This document shows positions 15,023 through 21,604 of a DNA stretch of 21,637 bases, piece by piece. This DNA is from a virus. The notes under the pieces are model-generated. The model did not search any database. It saw only the letters and a program-made list of their open reading frames with translations, and was not told the origin of the DNA. The stretch spans positions 1-21,637 of the IMG/VR virus record IMGVR_UViG_3300033148_009426; one strand, given 5' to 3'. The first letter of the stretch is position 1. Every line of letters begins with the position of its first letter. A program made the translations under genes and the position numbers.

Positions 15023-16187
15023 CAATCTTCCACCTCTTGAGATATTTCTCGCCGAGAAGCCGTAGTTCTTCGCGCTTGCTTTTCAGGTCACATGAGTTTG
15101 GGTAGGTGACGCTGAACACGAGGGAGTTGCTACGGGCATTTCCATTGAGTTTGAAGCCAAACGTGGCCTTGGTCACGTGCAAAATAGATTTCGGTAGTCG
15201 CTTGCGGTTCAGATCTTCCTCCAGCATTTCATAGAGGTGATCCGCTCCTTTCTGTGGATCAGGCTCCAAGGTGATGCGTCTGCGCCGCCGTCCCAGAATC
15301 GAGAGGCGCATACATCGAATTGAAACTTCCTCGATACCGTCCACCGGATCTGTCGGGAATGGGAAGCCCCGCTCCATGAGCACATCGAGTTGGTAAGGCT
15401 TTACGTTTGGGTCCTCAGGCGCGAGATGCTCCCCAAGGATTGTTCGACAAAACATGCTCTGAAGAGGTTCAACGACCTTCTTGCCCCCTTTGGCATACAT
15501 CTCGAGCGTGGCTGAGTCATGGTCGTACGCGAAGACAACTTCGAAAGCCCGCCGCTCGGGCATCCGCTGAAAATTGCCGGCGTCGTCGAAATTGATGTAG
15601 GTGTTTGCGTAGTCACTCAGATACACGAAGTAATAGTCGTGATTGCAGCCGCGCGGGAAGTAATCGACTTTGCAGTGGTGCCCTCGCCCTTGGCGGTCAC
15701 GGTAGAATGCCGACATTGCATCCTGCAGCGCCCGCAAGGCCACGGCATCTGTTTTGGGCTTAGCCAAGGGCATGTTGCCCCGCTTTATCCAAGATCGCCC
15801 ACCGGAGAGACTGTCCGCTTTGGCAAACCGGATAGCCGGCTCCCAGACGTTCGGCCGGTTCATGAAGCACCAGATTGCCTTGTCATAGCGGCTGTCCATG
15901 GAATCAAGGACGGAAGACAAGTCCTCTCCGCCGTACTGCCCCTCCTCGATAATCACTCGCAGTCCGTCCTCGTTTGCCATCGAGTGGACATCGTGGAAAA
16001 CGATCTCTATGACTTTGCGCGGCCTTTCCGGCAGAAGCTGCCAGGCGTCAAATATACCATCTATTTGGGTATTCGAGAACATGTCCCATTCGACGTCGAG
16101 TGGATTTCCTTGATGTTCGAAAAACTCCCTGAGCAACGGGTTCGAAACTTGTCGCAGAACCCGTTTGGGATTGAACTGCTGAACCAT
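15012..16187 (-). CDS. Unrecognised 391-aa protein, partner of the zinc-ribbon protein
   Basis: A 391-residue protein starting at ATG 16187, nine bases behind GGAG. No family is recognised. It has an acidic N-terminal region with FDAWQLLPERPRKVIEIVFHDV, then a His/Tyr/Cys-rich stretch RGHHCKVDYFPRGCNHDYYFVYLSDY (about 169-193). An apparent beta-rich part follows (AFEVVFAYDHDSATLEMYAKGG). Next come a five-residue Arg run at 300-304 preceding ITLEPD, and a C-terminal module with VTKATFGFKLNGN, SLVFSVTYPNSCDLKS and EKYLKRWKIDVT. No Walker, nuclease or membrane motif is obvious. Overlap with the downstream zinc-ribbon/HTH gene implies a two-protein unit. The promoter region upstream carries two copies of a 14-base motif also found at the XRE/ImmA promoter, suggesting common control. 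Confidence 0.75.
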   Translation of the reverse strand: MVQQFNPKRVLRQVSNPLLREFFEHQGNPLDVEWDMFSNTQIDGIFDAWQLLPERPRKVIEIVFHDVHSMANEDGLRVIIEEGQYGGEDLSSVLDSMDSRYDKAIWCFMNRPNVWEPAIRFAKADSLSGGRSWIKRGNMPLAKPKTDAVALRALQDAMSAFYRDRQGRGHHCKVDYFPRGCNHDYYFVYLSDYANTYINFDDAGNFQRMPERRAFEVVFAYDHDSATLEMYAKGGKKVVEPLQSMFCRTILGEHLAPEDPNVKPYQLDVLMERGFPFPTDPVDGIEEVSIRCMRLSILGRRRRRITLEPDPQKGADHLYEMLEEDLNRKRLPKSILHVTKATFGFKLNGNARSNSLVFSVTYPNSCDLKSKREELRLLGEKYLKRWKIDVT

Positions 16188-16205
16188 CGTTTCAATCTCC
16201 TTATG

Positions 16206-16246
16206 CTAAATACTATGCGTGTAATCAGTCGCCTAAACACTAAACG
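16206..16246. repeat. Two 14-base direct repeats upstream of the 391-aa gene
   Basis: CTAAATACTATGCG (16206-16219) and CTAAACACTAAACG (16233-16246) match at 11 of 14 positions and start 27 bases apart, in the 85-base gap before the 391-aa gene. A third relative, CTTTATACTAAACG, lies at 18119-18132 over the -10 of the YdjM-like/XRE/ImmA promoter and matches the second copy at 11 of 14. Binding sites for the XRE repressor are the simplest reading; shared promoter bases are the alternative. Confidence 0.4.
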
Positions 16247-16272
16247 CCTAGGCCAAAAAAAGAGAAACCGCC

Positions 16273-16569
16273 TTATGACCGCCGCCGCTTGGTCTTTGAC
16301 AGATTCGTTACGGTGACGTTCATGTTCTTCTGCCGGGCGCGTTCTACGGCCAGGTCCATATCTGACTGCGGGACGCGCAGTATCTTCTGCTTGTTAGCCT
16401 GCGTCGACAATCGAGATAGCGCCTGATCGATTTTCCTTGGAGTGCCGCCGCGCTCGACTTCAATGGCGGTGGTGCCGAGAATAGCATCAAGTCTGCGTCC
16501 GCCCGAGATGGGCACCTCCGTGCGTGCGGCCCTTCCCTTGCCCTGTTTGTGAGATCTGCTTTCTGACAT
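16273..16569 (-). CDS. Small basic protein downstream of immA-like gene
   Basis: A 98-residue, strongly basic protein. ATG at 16569 lies eight bases behind AGGAGG. It opens with a Lys/Arg/Gly-rich stretch (SHKQGKGRAART) and contains PISGGRRLDAILGTTAIEVERGG. A helix ending in KQKILRVPQSDMDLAVERARQ follows, and the tail is KTKRRRS. I know no function. The repeated placement of short basic SGGRRLDA-type proteins beside regulatory genes in mobile islands is a weak recollection only. It is 27 bases after the metalloprotease gene and so probably its co-transcribed partner. A nucleic-acid-binding role fits the charge but is inference. Confidence 0.65.
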   Translation of the reverse strand: MSESRSHKQGKGRAARTEVPISGGRRLDAILGTTAIEVERGGTPRKIDQALSRLSTQANKQKILRVPQSDMDLAVERARQKNMNVTVTNLSKTKRRRS

Positions 16570-16596
16570 GATAATGTCCTCCTACAAGAATTACGG

Positions 16597-17298
16597 TTAA
16601 GTGGTGAACAGACCGGGCCCCGGTTGCTCGGTTTTGATCAGCCCGAGCCCGATCAAACGAATCTGCATAGCCTGCCCTGAAACGTTGAACTTGCCAGCAA
16701 GTTCACGAGCGACGTCTACTGTTGGTAGTTCGTCCTCGGCCAATCCCCATTTCGCCGAAAGGTCGGCCATTTCATCCTTAGCGATGTACGGAGTCCTGCT
16801 GCCGCGCAATGATTCCCATGCCTTGAACACCATGACCTTCGGCATTAACAGGAAACCGGAGAACGCGTCAGCCTGCCACTCGATTTGCTTCTTGCGAGAG
16901 CTAGTCCGACACACAATCGACGGATTATCAAGTTTGCCGAATAACAAAGTCTGATTCTGGTCTTGCATGAAGAGGTGACGGTGTAACTCCCAGTGTCCAA
17001 CTTCATGTGCGACCGTAAAGCGGTAACGGCCTTCCTTGGATGGATTGTCCGTGGGATCGAGTGACTGGTCTATTAGCACACGTCGGTCCTGGACCCACGT
17101 AGCGCCAAGCACGTCCGACATGCTGAGTTGCTTGACCAGATCGTCAAAACCCAGGCTAAGCTCCAAATGTGCTTCAAGGATTTCCTCAACCGGAATGGGC
17201 GGTTTCTCAACGACCCCATATTTCTGGCCATACTCGCCGAGCAGACGCAGTGTCGCACCTTCGATTTTGTCTTTGTGCAAGAACTTGACGTTGGTCAT
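16597..17298 (-). CDS. ImmA/IrrE-family metallopeptidase
   Basis: A 233-residue protein with the DUF955 zinc-protease signature HEVGHWELH (His98, Glu99, His102) and the third-ligand helix IEWQADAFSGFLLMP (Glu140). The sequence before the active site (LGATWVQDRRVLIDQSLDP, GRYRFTVAHEVGH) is typical. The last third lacks recognisable features except a wHTH-like end. ImmA in ICEBs1 cleaves the element's own XRE repressor ImmR on DNA damage and so frees excision genes. Here the gene follows the XRE gene by 14 bases, the same order and pairing. ATG at 17298 has GAGG upstream. I infer a derepression switch for this element. Confidence 0.93.
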   Translation of the reverse strand: MTNVKFLHKDKIEGATLRLLGEYGQKYGVVEKPPIPVEEILEAHLELSLGFDDLVKQLSMSDVLGATWVQDRRVLIDQSLDPTDNPSKEGRYRFTVAHEVGHWELHRHLFMQDQNQTLLFGKLDNPSIVCRTSSRKKQIEWQADAFSGFLLMPKVMVFKAWESLRGSRTPYIAKDEMADLSAKWGLAEDELPTVDVARELAGKFNVSGQAMQIRLIGLGLIKTEQPGPGLFTT

Positions 17299-17312
17299 TG
17301 CCGCCTCATGTA

Positions 17313-17678
17313 CTACTTCTCTTTCTTCTTTCGGGCCTGCTCCACAAGATCACGAAGTTGCTTGTCCGACATCCCCCGCGTACTCCTGAGCAGATCAGGT
17401 AGAACAGAATGTTTCTTGCGGATAATTTCGCTTAGCTCTGGATCGACCCGCCCCGCAAGTGCCAGTAATTCGTCAGCGTCCACGCCGAGGAGTTCAGCCA
17501 TTCTCATGATCTTCTCTGGCCTTGGCGGGTCGAACTCACCGCGCTCCACTTTGCTTAGAAACGTCGGACTAATGCCAACGGTATCGGCGAACTTCCTCAA
17601 TGTGAAATTCGGGTCTGTCTTGGCCTTCGCTTTTCGAATTTCACGGAGGTGATCACCAAATTTCTTGTTTCCTGCCAT
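17313..17678 (-). CDS. XRE-family HTH repressor, ImmR-like
   Basis: A 121-residue regulator with an N-terminal Cro/C1-type helix-turn-helix at about 8-70: LREIRKAK, then NFTLRKFADTVGISPTFLSKVERGEFDPP with its recognition helix, then KIMRMAELLGVDADELLALAG. The C-terminal ~50 residues are charged and helical (RKKHSVLPDLLRSTRGMSDKQLRDLVEQARKKKEK) and would dimerise or be the protease target. ATG at 17678 follows GGAGG by eight bases. It is 19 bases after the YdjM-like gene and 14 before the ImmA-like protease. It probably represses the promoter at 18120-18148 through the palindrome at 18090-18103, and perhaps the 391-aa unit. Confidence 0.93.
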   Translation of the reverse strand: MAGNKKFGDHLREIRKAKAKTDPNFTLRKFADTVGISPTFLSKVERGEFDPPRPEKIMRMAELLGVDADELLALAGRVDPELSEIIRKKHSVLPDLLRSTRGMSDKQLRDLVEQARKKKEK

Positions 17679-17697
17679 GACCGCGACCTCCGTTTAA

Positions 17698-18066
17698 TTA
17701 GCTTCCAATGCCAAGCAAGGGCAATCCCTTTGGCGTTGCCGCGTCAAGGATCAAGTGACTGACGTAGGCTGCCGATGCCACCACCGTCGCCATTTTCTGC
17801 GCAGGAGTCATATGCGTCGACCCCATGGTTCTCTTGTTGGCGTATGCAATCCCCATCAGCAGCGCAACGCTATGAAAGGGACCTCGGTGATTGGGGCACA
17901 AAGCGGGCTCGAGAGCATCAGCGCTGATCCCGATAGCAGCTCCAAATGCCAACGCGGCGGTAGTTCCACTCAGAGTCCATTCCTCATTCTGGGACCGTTT
18001 CACCAAACCGTACACGGCGAGCCCAGCAAGCGCTCCAACCGCGGCATGTGTACTTCTATCTGACAA
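17698..18066 (-). CDS. YdjM-like membrane-bound putative hydrolase (DUF457)
   Basis: A 122-residue inner-membrane protein with four hydrophobic segments. It has the DUF457 marks: His7 in the first helix (THAAVGALAG), SADALEP near residue 50, HRGPFHS at 60-66, and YVSHLILDAATPKGLPLL at the C-terminus. These His and Asp residues look like a metal site. E. coli YdjM is LexA-controlled, but the biochemical function of the family is unknown. The start is TTG at 18066, eight bases behind AAGGAG; no ATG fits. It is the first gene of the unit with the XRE repressor and protease, directly behind a near-consensus promoter, which is unusual company for this family. Length is slightly short of typical members. 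Confidence 0.83.
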   Translation of the reverse strand: MSDRSTHAAVGALAGLAVYGLVKRSQNEEWTLSGTTAALAFGAAIGISADALEPALCPNHRGPFHSVALLMGIAYANKRTMGSTHMTPAQKMATVVASAAYVSHLILDAATPKGLPLLGIGS

Positions 18067-18736
18067 TACTAATTCTCCTTAATCTATATACGCCATCTGG
18101 CGTCCTGTATTTCGTGTACTTTATACTAAACGGCGGAAGTCTTGTCAACATATTTTTCCGGCAAAACAGAAATCGAGACAAGCAACGGCGTATTTTGTTG
18201 TGGTTTCTGAAGTTGTGGAGGCTACTGGCGGAGTGGCAGGATTGCCGAGAAATGGCTAAGGTGTGCAGTTGGAAGAGCCATTGCTGAGATTGGGAGCGAT
18301 CTTTGGCCAGCTTCTCCCACATCTTGCGCTGGCGGTGCCAGTGGGGCACGGCGGCGATGGGGCGGACGTCCCTTTCCTTGATCGGATCACGGCCCGTGGT
18401 CGTGCGAGGAAGAAACAAGATTTCCTCTTGGATGTCCGGGGCAAGATTCAAGAGACTCATGATCTGGGTGATGCGGGCGCGCGTCACGTATCCCAGGCGG
18501 GCGAGATCGGCATAGTCACTCACCTCGTTGTTTCGGATCAAACTGGCGAATCGAATCGCCAGCGCCATCAATCGTGAGAGGCGGGGGACGTTGCCTGCCT
18601 CGACATTCCGCCTTCCGGAATCCGGCTCTAATGCCCGATTCACGCTGGACTGGTTCCCCCTCTTGGGTCGGAAGGTCCAGGTCACTTCCAAGGCGCTGGA
18701 ACCAGAATTGTCTTCTGTCAGGTCATTATGTTTCAT
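18056..18736 (-). CDS. HTH protein of the recombinase cassette, with non-family tail
   Basis: The frame starts at ATG 18736, overlapping the recombinase stop by four bases (ATGA). Residues about 50-145 are the conserved part: PRLSRLMALAIRFASLIRNNEVSDYADLARLGYVTRARITQIMSLLNLAPDIQEEILFLP, then GRDPIKERDVRPIAA and HWHRQRKMW (quoted in parts by motif). This HTH protein is regularly found right after such serine recombinases and may be an excision cofactor or regulator. After about residue 150 the sequence becomes Ser/His/Arg-rich and unlike a protein. It runs through the promoter and ribosome binding site of the next unit and overlaps its TTG start by 11 bases. I infer that the ancestral stop was lost by deletion or rearrangement, so the tail is probably not native. 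Confidence 0.7.
   Translation of the reverse strand: MKHNDLTEDNSGSSALEVTWTFRPKRGNQSSVNRALEPDSGRRNVEAGNVPRLSRLMALAIRFASLIRNNEVSDYADLARLGYVTRARITQIMSLLNLAPDIQEEILFLPRTTTGRDPIKERDVRPIAAVPHWHRQRKMWEKLAKDRSQSQQWLFQLHTLAISRQSCHSASSLHNFRNHNKIRRCLSRFLFCRKNMLTRLPPFSIKYTKYRTPDGVYRLRRISIVR
18090..18103. promoter_or_regulatory. Operator-like palindrome, 14 bp
   Basis: ACGCCA-TC-TGGCGT is a perfect 6+2+6 inverted repeat located about 10-25 bases downstream of the predicted transcription start and before the TTG start at 18066. Position and symmetry fit an operator for the XRE repressor two genes on. No second full copy is seen in the window; an ACGCC half-site lies beside a GCC-TA-GGC palindrome near 16244-16252. 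Confidence 0.5.
18120..18148 (-). promoter_or_regulatory. Near-consensus sigma70 promoter of the YdjM-like/XRE/ImmA unit
   Basis: On -, TTGACA (18148-18143) and TATAAA (18125-18120) are 17 bases apart: a perfect -35, a one-mismatch -10 and optimal spacing. The start site should be near 18113. It lies inside the 3' end of the upstream 226-codon frame, in an AT-rich patch. It is the best promoter in the window and fits a repressor gene made constitutively and autoregulated. Confidence 0.75.
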
Positions 18737-20340
18737 CGTAATTCCGCCTCGTTAGATTGGTCTTTTCTCTCGCAAAGTGCCTTGATGCCGAGCGACCGGA
18801 ATGTCACCTTTACACTCCCGTCTCTGCCGTCATACCCGATGCGCTCGATAAGAAGCTTGATGATCCGAGATTGCTCCCGAGAGTTCAGTGATTCCCAAAT
18901 TGGCTTGAAGGCCGACAGGGACCGTGCTATGTCCTCCTCGTCTATCGCTTCCCTCTGCAGTGTGATGATCTCCTCTTCGATCTCGGTCATCCGCTGTTCG
19001 GCGCTACGAATCTGGTCCTGGAGATCAGCCAGTTGATCGATTTTGGGGCTATCGACTGAAATGCTTGCTGGTTCCCCGATGAGCTTCCGCAACCTTAGAT
19101 GTAGACGCCTAAGTTGTTTCTTCTGGATGAGTCGTTCTCGGTTCAGGTCTGCCAGACGGTTTTCCGTCTTTGCCCGGACCCGCTTCACCGTCTCTGCGAT
19201 AATCTCCTCGTTTGAGCCGATCCCATGAATATGCTCAACGATGAATGACTCGATGTCGTGGGCGTTGATAGATTTGGTGGGGCATGCCGACCACCCTCGC
19301 TGCTGGGCATTGAGGCAGACGTAATAGCGGTAGCGTCGGCTTCCCTTGGCGGTGTAGGTGTGCATCATGGCGGTACCACAGGGGATGCAATAGAGCAGCC
19401 CTCTCAGAATTGCTCCGTGCTTGCTGGGCATTTCCGCCCCGCCGCTGCGAGCGTTCTTCCGCAACAGGTCCCGGGCTTGTTGCCACCGGTCCTCGCTGAT
19501 GATCTGTTCGTGTTCTCCGGGATAAGCCGAATCCTTGTGTCTTACCTTTCCGGTATAGACGACATTTGTGAGCAGACGGAACAGGCCATTCTTGGTGAAC
19601 GGCTTGCCTCCACGCTCATGTCCTTTCTTGGTAATCCAGTGTTTCGTGCGCCAGTCACGTCGGTTGAGTTCCTGCACGACTGCGAGTAACCGCTCGTGCT
19701 CGAGATACAGGTCGAAAATCGCGCGAACCCGCTCAGCCTCTTCTGGGTTGACGACTAGTCGACCAGCTCGTGAGTCAACATCATAACCCAACACCGGCAT
19801 CCCACCGGTCCATTTGCCCTTCTTTCTCGACGCTGATATCTTGTCTCGCGTGCGCTCGGAGATGATCTCACGCTCGAATTGTGCGAAGGACAGCAGAATG
19901 TTCAACGTGAGCCGACCCATGGAACTGGTCGTGTTGAATTGCTGGGTGACAGAGACGAAACTCACCCCGTGCTTGTCGAAAAGTTCCATGATTCGGGAAA
20001 AGTCGAGTAGTGAGCGACTCAAGCGATCCACCTTGTAGACCACTACGCAATCGATCTCTCCTCTTTCGATATCGGAGATGAGTCGTCTGAGCGCCGGGCG
20101 TTCCATGTTGCCCCCGGTGAAACCGCCGTCGTTGTAAGCATCGGGTTGACAAACCCAGCCTTCATGCTGTTGGCTCTTGATGAACGATTCGGCCGACTCC
20201 CGCTGAGCGTCCAGGCTGTTGAACTCCTGGTCAAGCCCTTCGTCTGTGGACTTACGGGTGTAGATTGCACAGCGGACAGTGCCATTGTTGCCCGGGCTTA
20301 TGCTTCCTGGCGGTGAGTAAGCCTGACTTCCCGTTCTCAT
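18733..20340 (-). CDS. Large serine recombinase / site-specific integrase
   Basis: A 535-residue serine recombinase. The catalytic resolvase domain (about 23-170) has CAIYTRKS with nucleophile Ser31 and Arg29, VVYKVDRLSRS, and FAQFEREIISERTRDKI leading into the long helix. A Recombinase domain follows (LGYDVDSRAGRLVVNPEEAERVRAIFDLY). Next is a zinc ribbon with paired Cys (LLYCIPCG at about 317, then YVCLNAQQRGWSACPT), and a coiled-coil region near 430-480. It joins attP and attB and, with a directionality factor, excises the element. The ATG overlaps the DUF2924 stop by four bases and has GGAGGG ten bases upstream. All catalytic residues are intact. It probably mobilises the module to its left; the att sites cannot be identified from one end. 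Confidence 0.95.
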   Translation of the reverse strand: MRTGSQAYSPPGSISPGNNGTVRCAIYTRKSTDEGLDQEFNSLDAQRESAESFIKSQQHEGWVCQPDAYNDGGFTGGNMERPALRRLISDIERGEIDCVVVYKVDRLSRSLLDFSRIMELFDKHGVSFVSVTQQFNTTSSMGRLTLNILLSFAQFEREIISERTRDKISASRKKGKWTGGMPVLGYDVDSRAGRLVVNPEEAERVRAIFDLYLEHERLLAVVQELNRRDWRTKHWITKKGHERGGKPFTKNGLFRLLTNVVYTGKVRHKDSAYPGEHEQIISEDRWQQARDLLRKNARSGGAEMPSKHGAILRGLLYCIPCGTAMMHTYTAKGSRRYRYYVCLNAQQRGWSACPTKSINAHDIESFIVEHIHGIGSNEEIIAETVKRVRAKTENRLADLNRERLIQKKQLRRLHLRLRKLIGEPASISVDSPKIDQLADLQDQIRSAEQRMTEIEEEIITLQREAIDEEDIARSLSAFKPIWESLNSREQSRIIKLLIERIGYDGRDGSVKVTFRSLGIKALCERKDQSNEAELR

Positions 20341-20882
20341 TCGTGTTCGTCCCTCCTTTCGGCCGCCTGGTGACCGCTATCATATGCATTGCTTCCGGTG
20401 AGCCCGAAGAAGACGAAACCATTCCACTTGTTCCCGGTCACCTCGCGCGCAATAGCACTGAGCGACTTGAAGCGGCGATCTTCGTACTCGAATCCCTCGT
20501 CGAGGACCTTGACCACAACCGTCTTGTGCCTGAACTCGCGAACGAGAAGCGTGCCCGGTAAAGGCAGTCGAGAATCGCGGGAGGGGTTGAGCCGTCCGCC
20601 TATAGTCCTGCTGCGCATCTCGGCAGACCCGTACTTGTATGGATCGCGGGGAGTACGGATTCTCAGGTCAGCATCATTGGCCAGTTCCTCGGCCCGGCGA
20701 CGAGCCCGTTCGGATAGGTCGCCTTCCGACAGGGACTGCAGTCGCCAGGCGATGCGCTTGCGCAAGAACTCTTTGTGGTACGAACGTGTCTCCTCGCCGA
20801 ACACATCAAGGTACTTTTCCTTGAGTTCCCCAACGGTCATTCGGCCTAGTTCCTGGACCTCCTTGTAAGTCTCTGCGTTCAT
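20337..20882 (-). CDS. DUF2924 protein of the recombinase cassette
   Basis: A 181-residue protein. I chose the ATG at 20882, seven bases behind GGAGG; the frame is open to 20996 but that part overlaps the previous gene and lacks a binding site. The family's features are all present: ELGRMTVGELKEKYLDVFGEE, RSYHKEFLRKRIAWRLQSL, then the C-terminal LLVREFRHKTVVVKVLDEGFEYEDRRFKSLSAIAREVTGNKWNGFVFFGL (quoted by motif: VREFRHKTV, GFEYEDRRF, SLSAIAREVTG, WNGFVFFG). DUF2924 sits directly before serine recombinases in many islands and its role, perhaps a recombination accessory or DNA-binding factor, is unproven. Translation is coupled to the recombinase by an ATGA overlap. Confidence 0.92.
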   Translation of the reverse strand: MNAETYKEVQELGRMTVGELKEKYLDVFGEETRSYHKEFLRKRIAWRLQSLSEGDLSERARRRAEELANDADLRIRTPRDPYKYGSAEMRSRTIGGRLNPSRDSRLPLPGTLLVREFRHKTVVVKVLDEGFEYEDRRFKSLSAIAREVTGNKWNGFVFFGLTGSNAYDSGHQAAERRDEHE

Positions 20883-20907
20883 ATTCAAACCTCCATTCTT
20901 CGAAGCG

Positions 20908-21135
20908 TTAAGTTGCCTCTGAATGAAGGCTTCGGTGGCCCGAACTATCAAGGCGATTCTCCGTAAACGGCTCAGATTCTTTGACTTGCGCCACATTGCC
21001 TGCGGCTCTCAAGTGGTCAGAAGACACGGATGTGCGCCTTGACTTGAGATATCCAAAACAACCTCCGGCCAGGATCGAGGCGATCTCGGTTGCGACCTCG
21101 TCTGGTTCCGTTGGTAGGCGATCATCGTTATCCAT
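20908..21135 (-). CDS. Small 75-aa ORF heading the recombinase cassette
   Basis: A 75-residue frame from ATG 21135, six bases behind GGAGG; the frame extends to 21219 but that extension has no ribosome binding site. The core EVATEIASILAGGCFGYLKSRR is a hydrophobic helix followed by a basic patch, a pattern I associate with the tiny ORFs that open DUF2924/serine-recombinase cassettes. The acidic start (MDNDDRLPTEPDE) and polar end are unremarkable. It ends 25 bases before the DUF2924 start. Function unknown; a small regulator or directionality-type factor is possible. Confidence 0.7.
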   Translation of the reverse strand: MDNDDRLPTEPDEVATEIASILAGGCFGYLKSRRTSVSSDHLRAAGNVAQVKESEPFTENRLDSSGHRSLHSEAT

Positions 21136-21212
21136 GTGTTCCTCCGTCGCAGGGGAGGCACACGACCATCCCACTGTCTGGTTGTCCACGTCTTGCCAGA
21201 CCATTTGTCGGT

Positions 21213-21238
21213 CCGGCATGCGACAGATACCTACCGGA
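21213..21238 (-). repeat. Bipartite repeat, copy B
   Basis: CCGGCATGCGAC, two bases, then ATACCTACCGGA. It lies 78-103 bases before the start of the 75-aa gene, close to the distance of copy A (12737-12767) from its gene. Beyond the core the copies also share CTTGCC to the left; copy B has about 15 extra bases there that form a short AGACC/GGTCC hairpin. Likely a common control element of two island units. Confidence 0.5.
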
Positions 21239-21528
21239 GGTTTTCGAGAACCGTCGAGGCGGCTTCGACTAAGGCCACTGGGCTGTTAACCAGCGGGAAT
21301 CTGGAAATGGAGAAACGGAGAATTAGGAGGGGATATTCGTGGGCATCGAACGCAACTGGTCCGGTTTGCTTCTCACCCCGGAAGGAACGTCTCGGAATGG
21401 AGAATCAGGGAGGATGTGCGGAAGAACGTAACTCCGCGTCACTCAAACAGAAACGACAAAACCTCGACTGGTTGTCCCATCGGGGTTTCGCGTTAAACAA
21501 AAACCGCCAGAGTTGGCGGTTGTAATTT
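21220..21528. other. Gap between recombinase cassette and tRNA-Asn
   Basis: This 309-base stretch holds no convincing gene. It contains the rest of the bipartite repeat (to 21238) and the tRNA terminator (from 21492). It also has a 30-codon + frame from GTG 21339 to TAA 21431, behind a strong AGGAGG, whose peptide (ERNWSGLLLTPEG) I do not recognise. Purine-rich stretches ATGGAGAA recur near 21307 and 21399. One end of the mobile element may lie here, but no repeat of the tRNA 3' end occurs elsewhere in the window. Confidence 0.4.
21492..21521 (-). terminator. Rho-independent terminator of tRNA-Asn
   Basis: On -, AACCGCCA (21521-21514), a four-base loop and TGGCGGTT (21509-21502) form a perfect 8-bp stem that runs straight into TTT-GTTT. 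It starts eight bases after the tRNA CCA end, so it terminates the tRNA transcript. Confidence 0.8.
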
Positions 21529-21604
21529 TGGCTCCCCCGGCAAGACTCGAACTTGCGACCCGATGATTAACAGTCATCTGCTCTACCAACTGAGCTACAG
21601 GGGA
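21529..21604 (-). tRNA. tRNA-Asn (anticodon GTT)
   Basis: All arms are present on -. The acceptor is TCCCCTG pairing with CGGGGGA, and the D-arm is GCTCAGTTGGTAGAGC. The anticodon stem GATGA/TCATC encloses loop CTGTTAA with anticodon GTT. The variable loop is GGGTC, and the T-arm GCAAG-TTCGAGT-CTTGC. Discriminator G and an encoded CCA follow (21532-21529). It is a normal bacterial tRNA decoding AAC/AAU and is probably host chromosomal sequence flanking the island. Its promoter is mostly beyond the window edge. tRNA genes are common island borders, although large serine recombinases usually do not target them. Confidence 0.97.

Noticed and set aside
16254-16260. Seven-T run on - after the 98-aa gene as a terminator
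   Set aside because: No stable hairpin precedes it, so it is not a rho-independent terminator.
15519-16316. 265-codon + frame opposite the 391-aa gene
   Set aside because: Antisense shadow; the - strand gene has a good ribosome binding site and coupled neighbours, while this frame has neither.
18104-18120. LexA-like CTGT half-site near the YdjM-like promoter
   Set aside because: The second half (ACAG) is missing at the expected spacing, so SOS control cannot be claimed from sequence.
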